NCBI RefSeq assembly: GCF_039535095.1
Contig: NZ_BAAAWN010000001.1
Location: 4,650,001-4,714,000 of the forward strand
Length of the DNA stretch: 64,000 nucleotides
Reading direction: 5' to 3'
Origin: Arthrobacter ramosus
Lineage (GTDB): Bacteria > Actinomycetota > Actinomycetes > Actinomycetales > Micrococcaceae
Positions 6,651-15,800 of this stretch are shown one piece after another. A program made the position numbers and the translations under genes. The notes under the pieces are model-generated. The model had not been told where the DNA came from. It saw only the letters and a list, made by a program, of their open reading frames with translations, and did no database searches. Within the stretch, counting starts at the first letter, position 1. Every line of letters begins with the position of its first letter.

Positions 6651-9641
6651 ATGCATGATGACACCTCGCTCACCATCGGTCGCGTCAAGCGCGTCCTCGA
6701 GGAGCGCATCCGACCGGCGATCCACTCGGCATCCGTGCCTCTGGGCGTCGAGATCCACGAGCTCGCCGGCGAGCCGATCAGCCCTGCCGACGGGTTCGGG
6801 CTCGACTACGCCCCGTGGTCCGTCGGAATGCCATGGGGTCCCGCCTGGGGTACCACCTGGTTCCGGATCACCGGTCGCGTGCCGGCCGAGTGGGCAGGGC
6901 GCACGGTTGAAGCCGTGGTCGATCTCGGGTTCGATATCAACATGCCAGGCTTCCAGTGCGAGGCGCTCGTCTATCGTGCCGACGGCACTCCGGTGAAGAG
7001 CATCAATCCGCGCAACCAGTGGCTGCCGATCACCGCGGCGGCCGACGGCGACGAGGCCGTCGAGCTGTACCTCGAAGCGGCATCCAACCCCGTGCTGCTC
7101 GATTACCATCCGTTCCTCCCGACGCAGGAGGGTGACATCCTCACCTCGTCTGCGGAGCCGCTCTACCGCTCACGCAGGATGGATCTCGTTGTCTTCGAGC
7201 AGGAGGTCTTCGAGCTCTCGCTCGACGTCGACGTCCTGTTCGAGCTGCAGGCCGAGCTTCCGCCCACGTCGCCACGGCGCATGCGCATCCTGCAGGCCAT
7301 GGATGATGCGCTCGATGTGCTCGACCTTCAGCGCATCGCCGCCACCGCTACAGTCGCCCGTTCGAAGCTTGCCGACGTGCTCGCGGCTCCCGCCGAGGCC
7401 AGCGCCCATCGCCTCTCGGCCATCGGCCACGCACACATCGACTCCGCCTGGCTGTGGCCGGTCCGTGAGACGATCCGCAAGGTCGCCCGTACTTCGTCGT
7501 CGATGACGGCGCTGCTGGAAGAGCAACCGGAGTTCCAGTTCGGCATGTCCAGCGCGCAGCATTACGCGTGGCTCAAGGAGCACCGCCCCGGGGTGTTCGA
7601 AGGAGTGAAGACCGCTGTGGCCGAGGGTCGCTTCCTGCCCCTCGGCGGCATGTGGGTCGAGTCGGACACGGTGATGCCGACGGGTGAGTCGCTGGTGCGG
7701 CAGTTCTCGCACGGTCAGCGGTTCTTCGAGCGGGAGTTCGGTATCCGCTCGAAGGGCGTCTGGTTGCCCGACAGCTTCGGCTACTCGTCGGCACTCCCGC
7801 AGCTTATGCGCCGCGCCGGCTTCGAGTGGTTCTTCACACAGAAGATCTCCTGGAACCAGCAGAACGTCTTCCCGCACCACACGTTCCTGTGGGAGGGCAT
7901 CGACGGCTCGCGGATCTTCACGCACTTCCCGTCTATGGACACCTACAACTCGCAGCTGAGCGGGATGGAGGTCGCCAAGGCGTCGCGCCAGTTCAAAGAG
8001 AACCGGGTCAGCTCCCGGTCGATCGCGCCCGTGGGCTGGGGTGACGGCGGCGGCGGCACGACGCGCGAGATGACGGGCCGCGCCCGACGTTTGCGGAACC
8101 TTGAGGGAAGCGCCCAAGTGGTCTGGGAACATCCCGACCTTTTCTTCGACGCCGCCAAGGCCGAGCTGCCGCACCCGGCCGTCTGGGTTGGCGAGCTGTA
8201 CCTCGAGTTGCACCGTGGTACCCTCACCAGCCAGCACGGCACCAAGTCACGTCACCGCCGGGCTGAGCACGCGCTCGTCGAGGCCGAGCTGTGGGCGGCG
8301 ACGGATGCAGTCCGTGCCGCGAACGCGTACCCGCAGGCTGAACTCGACGAGCTGTGGCAGCAGGTGCTCCTGCATGAGTTCCACGACATCCTTCCCGGCA
8401 CGTCCATCGCCTGGGTGCACCGCGAGGCGGTCGCCGTCCTCGACGACGTGATTGCCCGGGCACAAGCAATCTCGAATGCCGCGCGCCGATCGCTCGCCGG
8501 CGACGGAGACCATGAGCTCGTGTTCTCGCCGACGTCGGTCGCCGGTCCGCTGCCGCTCGGCGCCACCTTGGCCGTCGCCTCGGAAGACCGGGTCATGCTG
8601 GACGATTCAGGCGAGGACATCGTGCTGGAGAACGCGCTCGTGCGTGTGCGCATCTCCAAAGAGGGCCTCGTGGTCTCCGCGGTTGATCTCCGGACCGGAC
8701 GTGACGCCGTCGCCGATGGCCGCGCGGCGAACCTGCTGCAGCTGCACCAGGACTTCCCGAACATGTGGGACGCCTGGGACATTGACCGCTACTACCGGAA
8801 CAGCGCCACCGAGCTGCGCGATGTCACCTGCATCTGCTCCCGGCTCACCGAGGCGGGAGCCGAAGTGGTCATCGATCGCACATTCTCCAAGTCGGCCATC
8901 ACCCAGACGATCACGCTGGCACCCGGCTCGCGGACGCTGCAGATCGTCAACGACATCGACTGGAACGAGACCGAGAAGCTGCTCAAGCTCGCGTTCCCAC
9001 TCGACGTGCAGTCGGCACACTCCGAGGCCGAGACCCAGTTCGGCTATCAGTCGCGCGTCACGCACACGAACACGAGCTGGGAGGCAGCGAAGTTCGAGAC
9101 GTCGATGCACCGCTTCGTGCTGGTGCGCGAGGCCGACTTCGGCGTCGCCCTCGTGAACGACTCGATCTACGGCTACGACACCTCCCGCGAGGTGGCGGAC
9201 GATTCCGTGACGACAACCGTACGGCTCTCGCTGCTTCGGGCACCGCGCTTCCCTGACCCCGATGCCGACCACGGACGGCACGTCATCACGGTCGGCATGG
9301 TGATCGGCGCTGGTCCTGCCGAGGCCACCCAGGCGGGCATCGAGCTGAACGCCCCAGGGACCGTAGTCCGAGGCGATCACGACGTCGCGCCGCTGGTCTC
9401 GGTCCGGGGCGAAGGGATCGTCGTTTCCGGCGTGAAGCTCGCCGACGATAGCTCGGGCGACCTTATCGTGCGCGTCTACGAGTCGCTTGGTCGTCGCACG
9501 AACGGCGAGCTGACGGTCGACTTTCCGCACCGCGAGGTGCGGGAGGTGAGCCTCATCGAGGACGCCCTGGACGATGCGCGCCTCGGTGGCGAGCTGCGAA
9601 TGCGGCCGTTCGAGGTGCGCACTCTGCGCATCGTGCGCTAA
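6651..9641 (+). CDS. GH38 alpha-mannosidase
   Basis: 996 residues, the size of bacterial cytoplasmic GH38 enzymes. After an N-terminal beta-rich domain comes the zinc-site motif GHAHIDSAWLWP (residues 259-270, His260 and Asp264 among the ligands). The nucleophile is in WLPDSFGYS (Asp374), and HDILPGTS (His578, Asp579) supplies further zinc/substrate ligands. C-terminal beta domains complete the fold. No signal peptide is present. The enzyme removes alpha-mannose from imported high-mannose N-glycans, leaving the beta-mannoside for the GH5 enzyme. Start: ATG at 6651 after GGAGAA. It is followed by two adjacent perfect hairpins (9731-9790). Confidence 0.94.
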   Translation: MHDDTSLTIGRVKRVLEERIRPAIHSASVPLGVEIHELAGEPISPADGFGLDYAPWSVGMPWGPAWGTTWFRITGRVPAEWAGRTVEAVVDLGFDINMPGFQCEALVYRADGTPVKSINPRNQWLPITAAADGDEAVELYLEAASNPVLLDYHPFLPTQEGDILTSSAEPLYRSRRMDLVVFEQEVFELSLDVDVLFELQAELPPTSPRRMRILQAMDDALDVLDLQRIAATATVARSKLADVLAAPAEASAHRLSAIGHAHIDSAWLWPVRETIRKVARTSSSMTALLEEQPEFQFGMSSAQHYAWLKEHRPGVFEGVKTAVAEGRFLPLGGMWVESDTVMPTGESLVRQFSHGQRFFEREFGIRSKGVWLPDSFGYSSALPQLMRRAGFEWFFTQKISWNQQNVFPHHTFLWEGIDGSRIFTHFPSMDTYNSQLSGMEVAKASRQFKENRVSSRSIAPVGWGDGGGGTTREMTGRARRLRNLEGSAQVVWEHPDLFFDAAKAELPHPAVWVGELYLELHRGTLTSQHGTKSRHRRAEHALVEAELWAATDAVRAANAYPQAELDELWQQVLLHEFHDILPGTSIAWVHREAVAVLDDVIARAQAISNAARRSLAGDGDHELVFSPTSVAGPLPLGATLAVASEDRVMLDDSGEDIVLENALVRVRISKEGLVVSAVDLRTGRDAVADGRAANLLQLHQDFPNMWDAWDIDRYYRNSATELRDVTCICSRLTEAGAEVVIDRTFSKSAITQTITLAPGSRTLQIVNDIDWNETEKLLKLAFPLDVQSAHSEAETQFGYQSRVTHTNTSWEAAKFETSMHRFVLVREADFGVALVNDSIYGYDTSREVADDSVTTTVRLSLLRAPRFPDPDADHGRHVITVGMVIGAGPAEATQAGIELNAPGTVVRGDHDVAPLVSVRGEGIVVSGVKLADDSSGDLIVRVYESLGRRTNGELTVDFPHREVREVSLIEDALDDARLGGELRMRPFEVRTLRIVR

Positions 9642-9730
9642 GGGTCCCCCGGCCCGACGCCCGGAGCACGAGGACTGGCCGACCAGGCGCGGCGGCAGTT
9701 CTCCTTGCTTACGGCAGAGACGGAAGTGGC

Positions 9731-9790
9731 GTGCGGCTGGGGTCTCAGATCCAGCCGCACGCCGTGTAGGGATCCTTAGATCCCTACACG
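9731..9790 (+). terminator. Double hairpin after the N-glycan operon
   Basis: Two perfect inverted repeats lie two bases apart. The first has arms GTGCGGCTGG (9731-9740) and CCAGCCGCAC (9751-9760). The second has a 12-bp stem CGTGTAGGGATC (9763-9774), loop CTTA, and its exact complement (9779-9790). No T-run follows either, so this is a Rho-independent terminator of the actinobacterial U-poor type or an RNA 3'-end stabiliser. The rest of the 370-base gap (9642-10011) holds no convincing gene. Confidence 0.6.
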
Positions 9791-10011
9791 TGCCCCAGGC
9801 CATGAGTCGCATGGGGGCGCACGACCGCATAGGGCACGGCCTGACATGCGGTCCATCGAGAATGGACGCCTTCATAGCGGCCCCCAACAGGTCCGCGAGG
9901 AGTCTCACTCCTTCGCATGTCAGGCACTAACTTTGTGTCGCCCGGGTGTGAATCGTGTCGCGAACTTCGCAAGATATCGGTGGAAGTCCGTCGAAATGCC
10001 GGGGCCATGAC

Positions 10012-10221
10012 TTAGTTGGTGGAGTGGTTTTCCGGCATCGAACCGGTGAGATCCACGATGCGCCCGTTGGCCGCGGCCTCGCGCACTGACCAGATCGCTG
10101 CGATTGCCGCGTCCTCGTCCTTAAAAGCCTCGGAGGTGAGGAGCACGTCGCCATTTCCGGTAACAAGTTGGAACCGCAGACAGGCATCCGCGTCAACGTA
10201 GAGATTGAATTGTGAGGCCAT
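10012..10221 (-). CDS. DUF1508 (YegP-like) small protein
   Basis: 69 residues. The sequence (FNLYVDADACLRFQLVTGNG, then VLLTSEAFKDEDAAIAAI) follows the YegP/DUF1508 pattern of a short antiparallel sheet plus helix, as one repeat unit. The start is at the ATG at 10221, behind GGAAG. Function is unknown for the family. It lies 62 bases downstream of the sortase gene on the same strand, so it may be co-transcribed with the pilus locus, but nothing in it suggests a surface role. Confidence 0.75.
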   Translation of the reverse strand: MASQFNLYVDADACLRFQLVTGNGDVLLTSEAFKDEDAAIAAIWSVREAAANGRIVDLTGSMPENHSTN

Positions 10222-10283
10222 TGTGGTGCTTCCTTGTCTGGGGGTAGATGCGCCCCGGGCCTTTGCGCGCCCAAGCGTTTGGA

Positions 10284-11240
10284 TCATCGGCTTCGTCGAC
10301 GGTTCCAGGCAAGAAAAGCCAGGTAGAAGGCCAGCAAGCCGCAAACGAAGTAGACGATCCAGTACGGGAATCCAATGTTGGCTTGGCGCCCTGCCAGGGT
10401 TTTCTGTTCCGGGGCGCCTTTGGGGATGTCTGCGATCCGGGAGGCGTGAACTAGGAGCCGGTGTGAGTTCACTCCGATGGGGGTACACGTTACCAAAGTG
10501 ATGGAGTCCCCCGCGGTGATTTTCAGTGAGGAAATGTCATCCGGTTTGACCACTTCGATCCTGTCGACCTTGTAGAGGAACGTGTGGTCCATGACTTCGG
10601 TGGAGAAGATGTCACCAGTTTTCGCGCTGTGGAGGGGATTGAAGAGTTCCGCATTCGGGATCCCCGAGTGCGATGTGAGGACGCTGTGCGTGCCTGGGCC
10701 GCCTACGGGAAGGGAGGAGCCATAGAGGTGGCCCACGCCTTTGGCTAGAACGTCGTCGCTGGTTCCGTGGAAGATCGGCAGATCAATGTTCAGGGACGGG
10801 TAGCGGAATCTTCCGATCACGTCGTCGTTGGCTACGTTCAACTGGCTCTTATAATCCCGCAGCTGCCCTTCCAATGCCGGCATCGGGGCTTGGGCGGAGT
10901 ACGGGTCCCGCAGCTGTCCGGCAGGGATCCGGGAGTTGTATTCGCGTGTCCGGTCCAACACTTTCGTCCGGGCCGAGGGTTCAAGCTGTTCGACTTCCTG
11001 CGCATAGCCGGAAAGTTGGCTGCTGTGGGATATCGAGCTGAACCAGTCAGCTGCCTGGGGGTAAAGGACCAGGCCCAGGCCGAATGCGGCGATGACCATC
11101 ATCGTGACAAGTCTGCGGTCAGCAAGACCCGATCGGATGCGCTTGCTTCCCGCCGCCGGCCTCCGGGCCCTATGGCGCCGGGGAGGGCCTTCCGGTCCGG
11201 GTTCGGAACCCTCCATGAATTCTTTGAGGATTTGGGTCAT
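10284..11240 (-). CDS. Class C (pilus) sortase
   Basis: 318 residues from the ATG at 11240; a further in-frame start at 11285 lies across a hairpin and is disfavoured. It has an N-terminal membrane helix (MVIAAFGLGLVLYP), the class C lid motif RDPYS, catalytic His in LTSHSGIPNAELF, catalytic Cys with Arg in TLVTCTPIGVNSHRLLVHASR, and a C-terminal membrane helix (YWIVYFVCGLLAFYLAFLAW). Class C sortases polymerise pilins by joining the LPXTG threonine of one subunit to the pilin-motif lysine of the next. The three LPXTG proteins immediately upstream are its natural substrates. No separate class E/A housekeeping sortase lies in the window. Confidence 0.93.
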   Translation of the reverse strand: MTQILKEFMEGSEPGPEGPPRRHRARRPAAGSKRIRSGLADRRLVTMMVIAAFGLGLVLYPQAADWFSSISHSSQLSGYAQEVEQLEPSARTKVLDRTREYNSRIPAGQLRDPYSAQAPMPALEGQLRDYKSQLNVANDDVIGRFRYPSLNIDLPIFHGTSDDVLAKGVGHLYGSSLPVGGPGTHSVLTSHSGIPNAELFNPLHSAKTGDIFSTEVMDHTFLYKVDRIEVVKPDDISSLKITAGDSITLVTCTPIGVNSHRLLVHASRIADIPKGAPEQKTLAGRQANIGFPYWIVYFVCGLLAFYLAFLAWNRRRSR

Positions 11241-11272
11241 TGGGGCCTCTTGCTTTGATGGACGGGAGCGGC

Positions 11273-11305
11273 ATGGGGCATCCACCGCAGTGGTGGATGC
11301 CCCAT
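11273..11305 (-). terminator. Intercistronic hairpin between pilin and sortase genes
   Basis: A perfect 14-bp stem (arms 11273-11286 and 11292-11305, sequence ATGGGGCATCCACC and its complement) with a 5-base loop sits in the gap between the major pilin stop and the sortase start. No T-run follows. It probably lowers sortase expression relative to pilin or protects the abundant pilin mRNA 3' end (inference). Confidence 0.6.
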
Positions 11306-11341
11306 ACCCTGCATCAAGGGATGCGGGTCACCGAGGGGTGT

Positions 11342-12811
11342 TTACTTTGCCTCGTTACGCTTCCGTCGGCCGGTGACCATGAAGAGACCGGCGCCTGCCA
11401 GCACGAGGATCCCGCCGGCGGTCAGGGCCCAGGTTCCCACACCACCGGTGAGGGGCAGCTGGAACCCGGCGTTGTGCGGGACGTTGTTGATCGTCACTGT
11501 GACCACTGACGGGTCGTTGCTGGTGACCGTGGTCTCGACCGGCTGGGCGAGCAGCTCGTAGCCCGACGGGGCTTTGGTCTCCACGAGCCAGTAGCTCTGG
11601 TAGCCGGGCTGGCCCGAGGTCACTGTTGCCCCGTTGGCCCAGTTGGAGTAGCGCAGACCGGAGATCACCAGGTTGCCGCTGGCATCGGTGGTCCAGGAAC
11701 TGACACCTCCGACGCTGATCGCGTTCGTGCCGGCCAGGGCATCGGCCCGGCTCGTGTAGACCGAGAACAAGGCCCCGGCCAGGGCCGCGGAGCTCTGGGA
11801 ATCCTTCTTGTGGAGCACGATGTCGCCCCACTTGGTAATAACTGGAGGAGTGACGACCGGACCGTTGGGCTGGCCCGGAGTGATGGTGAAGCTGGCCGCG
11901 TTCGGGTAGACAAGAGCCGTGTTCGCGATCTCACCGACCGTACTGACGGTGGAGTTCACCGTCACCAGGACCTTGGCCGTGGGGTTGGCCGCGAGCACGG
12001 CCCGGCCGGTGGCGGTGAAGTCGACCGTGAGGGTATTCGTGGCCGTATCGAACGCGACCGTGTAATCGGTGTTCAACACCAGTGCCGCGTTGTTCGAAAG
12101 CGCCACTGTCGAGCTGGTGTAGCTCAGCTTCGGATCGAGCTTGTCGACAATCCGGTACCCATCGATCGGGTTGACGTTGGGAATGTCGGACGTGATGGTC
12201 CACGTTACCGCGTCACCGAGCTTGATCGCGGAGGCGTCGTTCACGGTCTTCGTCGCTGTAGTCACGGCGTTCTTGGGGTAGACGTTCACGTCATACAGCC
12301 AGCCGTTCCCGCCCGCGGGGTCCGTCATCGGAAGGGTCACCAGGAACGGGGCCGAGGGAGTGACACCAGCGGGATAGCCGGTCTCAGTCACCAGGTACAG
12401 GCCCAGGGGAAGGTTCCCCAGGCTCGCCGTTCCACTCGCGTCCGTCGTGGTCGTGGAGCCCGGGGTGGCCGCCTGCGCCGCGGCCTGGGCCGGCGTCAAG
12501 GCAGCAGCGGCAGTCCATCCCGCGTTGGTGGTCAGGTCAATGTTGTTGACCTTCTGCACCGTGAACGTCACCCCCGCCATCGGGGTCAGTGCCGCGGTCT
12601 GGGCCGGGGTCAGTGCCGTTCCATCGTTAGGCAGGTTCGTCGGCGTCGCCGGCTTCTCGTACTTATGGATGGTCAACGAACCTGTCTTGGACGGATCGAT
12701 GTTCGCGGTGTTCGCCGCGTGTGCACCTCCGGCTCCGAGGGCGAGCATCCCAGCTGAGGCTATTGCGGCCAAAGAGGCTATTATGCCGCGCCTCACCTTC
12801 GATGATTTCAT
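11342..12811 (-). CDS. LPXTG major pilin, SpaA/SpaH type with isopeptide domains
   Basis: 489 residues. The signal peptide is residues 1-32 (ends AHA). The pilin motif is DVNVYPKN with Lys180 as the polymerisation lysine. The E-box is YWLVETKAPSGY near residue 420. The C-terminal sorting signal is LPLTG at 452-456, then a hydrophobic helix and RRKRNEAK. SpaA/CnaB-like domains with Lys-Asn isopeptide bonds are expected for the family. RBS AAAGGA precedes the ATG. It is the shaft-type pilin of the locus and is nearly a copy of the pilin part of the sigma-factor fusion (16471-19119). The two align without gaps through the pilin motif, and most residues are identical by eye. Confidence 0.92.
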   Translation of the reverse strand: MKSSKVRRGIIASLAAIASAGMLALGAGGAHAANTANIDPSKTGSLTIHKYEKPATPTNLPNDGTALTPAQTAALTPMAGVTFTVQKVNNIDLTTNAGWTAAAALTPAQAAAQAATPGSTTTTDASGTASLGNLPLGLYLVTETGYPAGVTPSAPFLVTLPMTDPAGGNGWLYDVNVYPKNAVTTATKTVNDASAIKLGDAVTWTITSDIPNVNPIDGYRIVDKLDPKLSYTSSTVALSNNAALVLNTDYTVAFDTATNTLTVDFTATGRAVLAANPTAKVLVTVNSTVSTVGEIANTALVYPNAASFTITPGQPNGPVVTPPVITKWGDIVLHKKDSQSSAALAGALFSVYTSRADALAGTNAISVGGVSSWTTDASGNLVISGLRYSNWANGATVTSGQPGYQSYWLVETKAPSGYELLAQPVETTVTSNDPSVVTVTINNVPHNAGFQLPLTGGVGTWALTAGGILVLAGAGLFMVTGRRKRNEAK

Positions 12812-12855
12812 CGTGTTCCTTTCTTGTTTCCCCCATTGATTTGCGCGGAGCTGCG

Positions 12856-15800
12856 CTAAGGAGTTTGGGTTTGTGGGGACTTATTCGCTCGCCTGAAGAC
12901 GATGAGGGCGAGGGAAATCATGAGGGCGAGGATCCCGAGAACCGTTCCGCCGAAGATGCCGGCAGTGCCTGGCCCACCGGCGAATGGAAGCTTGACGGAC
13001 GCCATATCCAGAACGGTGATGGTCTGGTTGTTTGCCGTTACCGACGTTCCTGCGGTGGCCGGGTCCAAGGCGATGCTGCCGTTCGGCGCAATGGTGAACT
13101 TCACGGGGGTGGCCAGAAGCGAGTAGCCGTCCGGGGCTTTGGTTTCGAGCAGCCAGTAGGTCCCCGGAAGCAAATTCCTGACCTCGACCAGTCCGGGCGA
13201 CCCGGATACCGGGCTGTTCACTCCGACGACGGTGGGGCCCATTTGCCCGGCAGCATCATTGTGGATCTCAAACGTCGAGCCGATCAGCGGGACGGTGGAA
13301 CCCTGGATTGTCCCGGGTCCTGCCTTTTGCAGGAACAGGTGGCCGGTAGTGGGATTCGTGGTGAAACATGCAGGGTCAAGTGGCGCCGAGCCTCCGGTGA
13401 CGCATCGTGCCGGAGGGAGGATCCCGTTGCCGGTTGCCCCGTTCTTCACTGTGACGAGCCATGCATTCGTGTTGACAGTCACCGAGTAGGTCAACACCGC
13501 CGCGCCGTTGCCTGGGAGAGTGAATGGAAGCGTGGCCAGCTTCATGTCAGGACCGGGGTCCGGGACTACGAGTGGTGTACCGCCATTGACGGTCAGCGTC
13601 GCCGAGCCGGGCGTGAACGTGGAGTTGTTCAGTACCTGGCTCAGGTCATCGCTGAGGATGACACCGGTGACGGGGGTGACGGTGGAGTTGGTGGCGGTCA
13701 CCGTATACGTGATCACCCTGTTTGCGCTGGGGTCGCCCGGGTTGAGGTAAGTTCCGGAGGCCGGGAAGGCGGTCTTGCCCAGGGTCCACGAGCCCACGGG
13801 GTTGACAGTGCAGGTAATGCTGCCGTCCGGGCAGCTCGATGGCGGGATGATGGTGGCTGACGGTGTCAGGTAATTCTCGAGCGACGCATCACCCAGGTTG
13901 CCAACGCTATTGACCTTCACCTGATACGTGACGACGCTTTTCGCGCCGGCAGCCACTATGCCCGTGACGGCCAAGGTTTTAGGCGCCGCCCCCGAGTTGT
14001 TCGTGACAACCAAGGGAGTCCCGCTCGTGGAGGTCGTGGTGATGGAGTTGGCCAGGAAGCTCGAGGCATCCAGAACGTCCCCGAGCCAGTCGGTGTAACT
14101 GACAGTGGCCGGGGCAGTGCCGCTCGTGTTGTCGAAAGCCAGCGAGTAGCTCAGAACCTGCCCGGGCTGGACTACGGTCCCGGCCGCCGGATCCACGCTC
14201 TTGGAGGCCACCAGATTGGGCAGGAGGGTGGCGCAGGCGGAGTTGTCCGTCGTCGGGCCCTGCTCCTGGCCAGCCGGCAACGCAACCGAGTTGAACAGGC
14301 CGGTGCCGGGGCCCGCGCACGCCGCTGGTTGGCTGGTGTTCGTGTAGTGGAACGTCACGGCGAGATTGAAGGTCTGCGTGGCTCCCGGGCCGATGGCGAT
14401 TCCCGGCTGGGCCAGCGCGTATGGACCGGGTGTCGGCGACGACCCACCAGCAGGAGCCCCGGTCCCGGTAGTCGTCCAAACAGCACTCGTTGCAGCCAGG
14501 TTCGGGGCGAACGCCGGAGTGTCGGCCAGGGTACCGTAAGTGCCGGCCGCCGAGCCGGTGTTGGAGACGGTGACGGTGTAGTTGGCGACAAAGTTGCCGT
14601 TCGCATCCGGACCGGTGACCGTGCCGGCCTGCTTGGCTACGTTGATGATCGGCTGGGCGGTGTTTGACAAGGTGCAGGTAATGTTCGCCCCGGCCACCGG
14701 CGTGATGGCCAGCGAACCGCTGAACCCGGCCCCGACGGGCAAACCGGCCTGTAGGCCGAACGAGTCCGTACAGGTAATGGTGCCGGCATAGTTCGCAAGG
14801 TTGGCCGTACCGGCGGCCGCTTCGGTCAGGGCATAAACGGTTCCAGCCGTGGCCACGTAGGCGCCGGTGGTGCCGGTTCCCGCAGTTACTGAGGATCCCG
14901 TACCTGTCGTGGTTGAGTTGGTGGTGTTGTTAACCACCGTGCCCGTCGCCCCGCCGGTGCGGATCTGCACGGTGAACTGGTCCGTTGCCGCCCCGCGCGG
15001 TGCTCCGAGCGCCTTGGTCAGGGTAATCCGCGGCGCCCGGACGGTCAGGGTGGCGTTCGACGGCGGGTTGAGATTGGTCACGATGTTGGCCGGGCCGTTG
15101 ACATACGTCCCCTCCGCCGCGGCGGTCACGTTGAACGTGATGGTGCAGGATGCCTGCCCCGCGGCAAGATCACCGCCCGTCGCAGTGAAGGTGTTCGCTC
15201 CGGCAGTCGCCGTGCGGACGAACCCTGCGCCGGTCACCTGTGCACATGTTCCGCCGATCACGGGAGTCGGCGCGATCACGACGCCGGCAGGCAGCGTGTC
15301 GGTGATACTCCAGTCGTTCTTCGCCTTCAGGTCGCTGGTGTTGGTCACCGTGAGCGTCACCATGGACGTCTGGCCGGGGGCAATGAGCGCCGGACCGAAC
15401 GATTTGTCCAACTGCGGGGTGACGTCGACGATCTGGGGCAGGTCGAACGCCACGTCGTTACCCGAGCCATTGGTCTGCGCGTTGTACAGCGACAGCCCGA
15501 GGTTCGCAGTCGTCCCGGCCGGAACCATGTACGCCGCTGACTGCAGTTTGGTCACCTGAGTCGACCAGTCAGTGGAACTCGTGCATGGGTTCAGCCCTGA
15601 GCTCAGCACGATCGGAGTCCCATTCACAAGAAGACTGAACGTCTCCTGCGGCTGACTGGCGCCGCCCTGGGCAGGACAGTTCACGGCGGCGAAATAGGCC
15701 GACACCGCGTAGTAGTGCCCGGCGATCGCGGGAATGGTCTTCACTGTGCGGAACTCCGTGCCGGCGGTGATGGAACCGCTCGACGCATTCGTGTACTCCG

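Noticed and set aside
9784..10008. 74-codon minus-strand frame in the gap after GH38
   Set aside because: Arg/His-rich, no family match, no ribosome site and overlaps the end of a hairpin; treated as non-coding.
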